Below are positions 60,341-61,188 of a DNA stretch of 61,188 nucleotides, piece after piece. The position numbers and the translations under genes are program-made. The stretch is from Myxococcaceae bacterium (GTDB taxonomy: Bacteria; Myxococcota_A; UBA9160). Position 1 is the first letter of the stretch; each line of letters starts with the position of its first letter. The notes under the pieces were generated by a model. It had not been told where the DNA came from and ran no database searches. It was given only the letters and a program-made list of their open reading frames with translations. The stretch lies in the NCBI GenBank assembly GCA_905339255.1, contig CAJPFO010000004.1, forward strand, positions 1 to 61,188, written 5' to 3'.

Positions 60341-61188
60341 ATGGCCCGCCCCTCGCTCGAGCATCTGTGGCTTCCCTTCACGCCGAATCGCGACTTCAAG
60401 CGCGATCCCCGCCTCTTCTCGCGCGCCCAGGGCGTTCACTACTGGACCGAGGACGGCCGCAAGGTGCTCGACGGCTCGTCGGGACTCTTCTGCGTTCCGC
60501 TCGGTCACGGCCGCCGCGAGATCGCCGACGCCGTCCATTCGCAACTCCTCGAGCTCGATTACACGCCGACCTTCACGCGTGCGCATCCGAAGGCCTTCGA
60601 GCTCGCAACGCGGGTCGCGAGCTTCACGCCGCCGGGGCTCGATCGGATCTTCTTCGCGAACTCGGGATCGGAATCCGTCGATACCGCGATGAAGATCGCG
60701 CTCGCCTACCACCGAGCCCGCGGCGAGGGACAGCGGACGACGTTCGTGTCACGCGAGCGCGCCTACCACGGCGTCAACATGGGAGGCGTCGCGCTCTCGG
60801 GCATCCTCAAGAATCGCGAGGCCTTCGCAGCGGGTGGGCCTGCGGTCGTCCACATGCGGCATACCCAGCTCCCCGAGAACCGCTTCACGCGCGGGCAGCC
60901 CGAGAAGGGCGCCGAGCTCGCCGACGACCTCGCACGCCTTTGCGGCCTGGTTGGCGGCGGGAACATCGCGGCCGTCTTCATCGAGCCGATCGCGGGGTCG
61001 ACGGGTTGCCTTCCTCCGCCGCGCGGATACCTCGAGCGCATTCGCGAGATCTGCGACGCGAACGGCGTCCTGCTCGTCTTCGACGAGGTCATCACGGGTT
61101 GGGGGCGTACCGGCCACGCTTTCGCGACGCAGGCGTTCGGCGTCGTCCCGGATCTCCTCACGATGGCGAAGGCGATCACGAACGGCAT
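60341..61188 (+). CDS. Omega-amino-acid/taurine-type class III aminotransferase (3' end cut)
   Basis: 282 codons are visible; the end lies beyond the window. LWLPFTPNRDF, DGSSGLFCVPLGHGR, NSGSESVDTAMKIALAYHR, AYHGVNMGGVALSG and VFDEVITGWGRTG, with the PLP Lys277 in MAKAITNG, match beta-alanine/omega-amino-acid:pyruvate aminotransferases. Coupling to xsc suggests taurine:pyruvate aminotransferase activity, which yields sulfoacetaldehyde; beta-alanine is the main alternative substrate. ATG 60341 follows the xsc stop by seven bases. Confidence 0.85.
   Translation, partial: MARPSLEHLWLPFTPNRDFKRDPRLFSRAQGVHYWTEDGRKVLDGSSGLFCVPLGHGRREIADAVHSQLLELDYTPTFTRAHPKAFELATRVASFTPPGLDRIFFANSGSESVDTAMKIALAYHRARGEGQRTTFVSRERAYHGVNMGGVALSGILKNREAFAAGGPAVVHMRHTQLPENRFTRGQPEKGAELADDLARLCGLVGGGNIAAVFIEPIAGSTGCLPPPRGYLERIREICDANGVLLVFDEVITGWGRTGHAFATQAFGVVPDLLTMAKAITNG

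Overview
High-GC (roughly 70%) bacterial chromosomal DNA, densely packed, with many 4-base ATGA/GTGA stop-start overlaps and frequent GTG and TTG starts. The gene set fits a Gram-negative, probably aerobic heterotroph of the former Deltaproteobacteria (Myxococcota or Binatota-like). The pointers are Tat and lipoprotein signals, a tripartite RND efflux pump, PEP-CTERM proteins, an Arg-ending C-terminal tag of MYXO-CTERM style, a SUF operon with SufU, and large multi-domain histidine kinases. The lineage is inferred from gene content only. I see no phage, IS element, CRISPR array, rRNA or tRNA.

Layout. 1-3.6 kb: a cut-off lipoprotein of amidohydrolase type, a beta-lactamase-fold esterase and a DMT exporter with a His-rich tail; two identical palindromic intergenic repeats lie at 1.13-1.22 kb. 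3.7-8.2 kb (+): a small protein resembling only the N-terminus of polyphosphate kinase 2, a Na/Pi cotransporter with a PhoU-like tail, and a P-type ATPase. 8.3-17.4 kb (-): a run of sensor kinase, small secreted protein and czcC-czcB-czcA-type heavy-metal efflux genes. 17.4-22 kb: FAH-family hydrolase, HdeA-like protein, Tat-exported protein, APS/PAPS reductase, thiamine-binding protein, CoA-transferase. 22-27.5 kb (-): a large secreted sugar-dehydrogenase/PKD protein, a Asp-box protein coupled to a MoaD/ThiS protein, and a PEP-CTERM protein with a convincing sigma-54 promoter.

27.6-35.3 kb: folK overlapping a CDF metal transporter (-); an overlapping aminotransferase, LuxE-like and LuxC-like trio (+) that could convert a carboxylic acid to an amine; then xseB-xseA and a lipoprotein (-). 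35.5-45.4 kb: hybrid histidine kinase, DUF422 carotenoid-type membrane protein, PEP-CTERM matrixin protease, zinc alcohol dehydrogenase, a B12-binding radical SAM enzyme (HpnP/DUF4070-like), a MetE-like protein and a thioesterase. 45.5-51.5 kb (+): a complete translationally coupled SUF operon (Rrf2 regulator, sufB, C, D, S, U, T). 51.5-61.2 kb: yciO, a secreted alpha/beta hydrolase, a second hybrid kinase, a small secreted protein, a double-CDGSH Fe-S protein, a luciferase-like flavin oxidoreductase divergent from sulfoacetaldehyde acetyltransferase (xsc), and an omega-aminotransferase cut by the window end. The last three suggest taurine/organosulfonate use.

Themes are metal and phosphate transport, Fe-S and sulfur metabolism (cysH, suf, xsc), exported proteins with at least two kinds of C-terminal tag, and membrane-based signalling. 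The least explained units are the aminotransferase-LuxE-LuxC trio and the Asp-box/MoaD-like pair.
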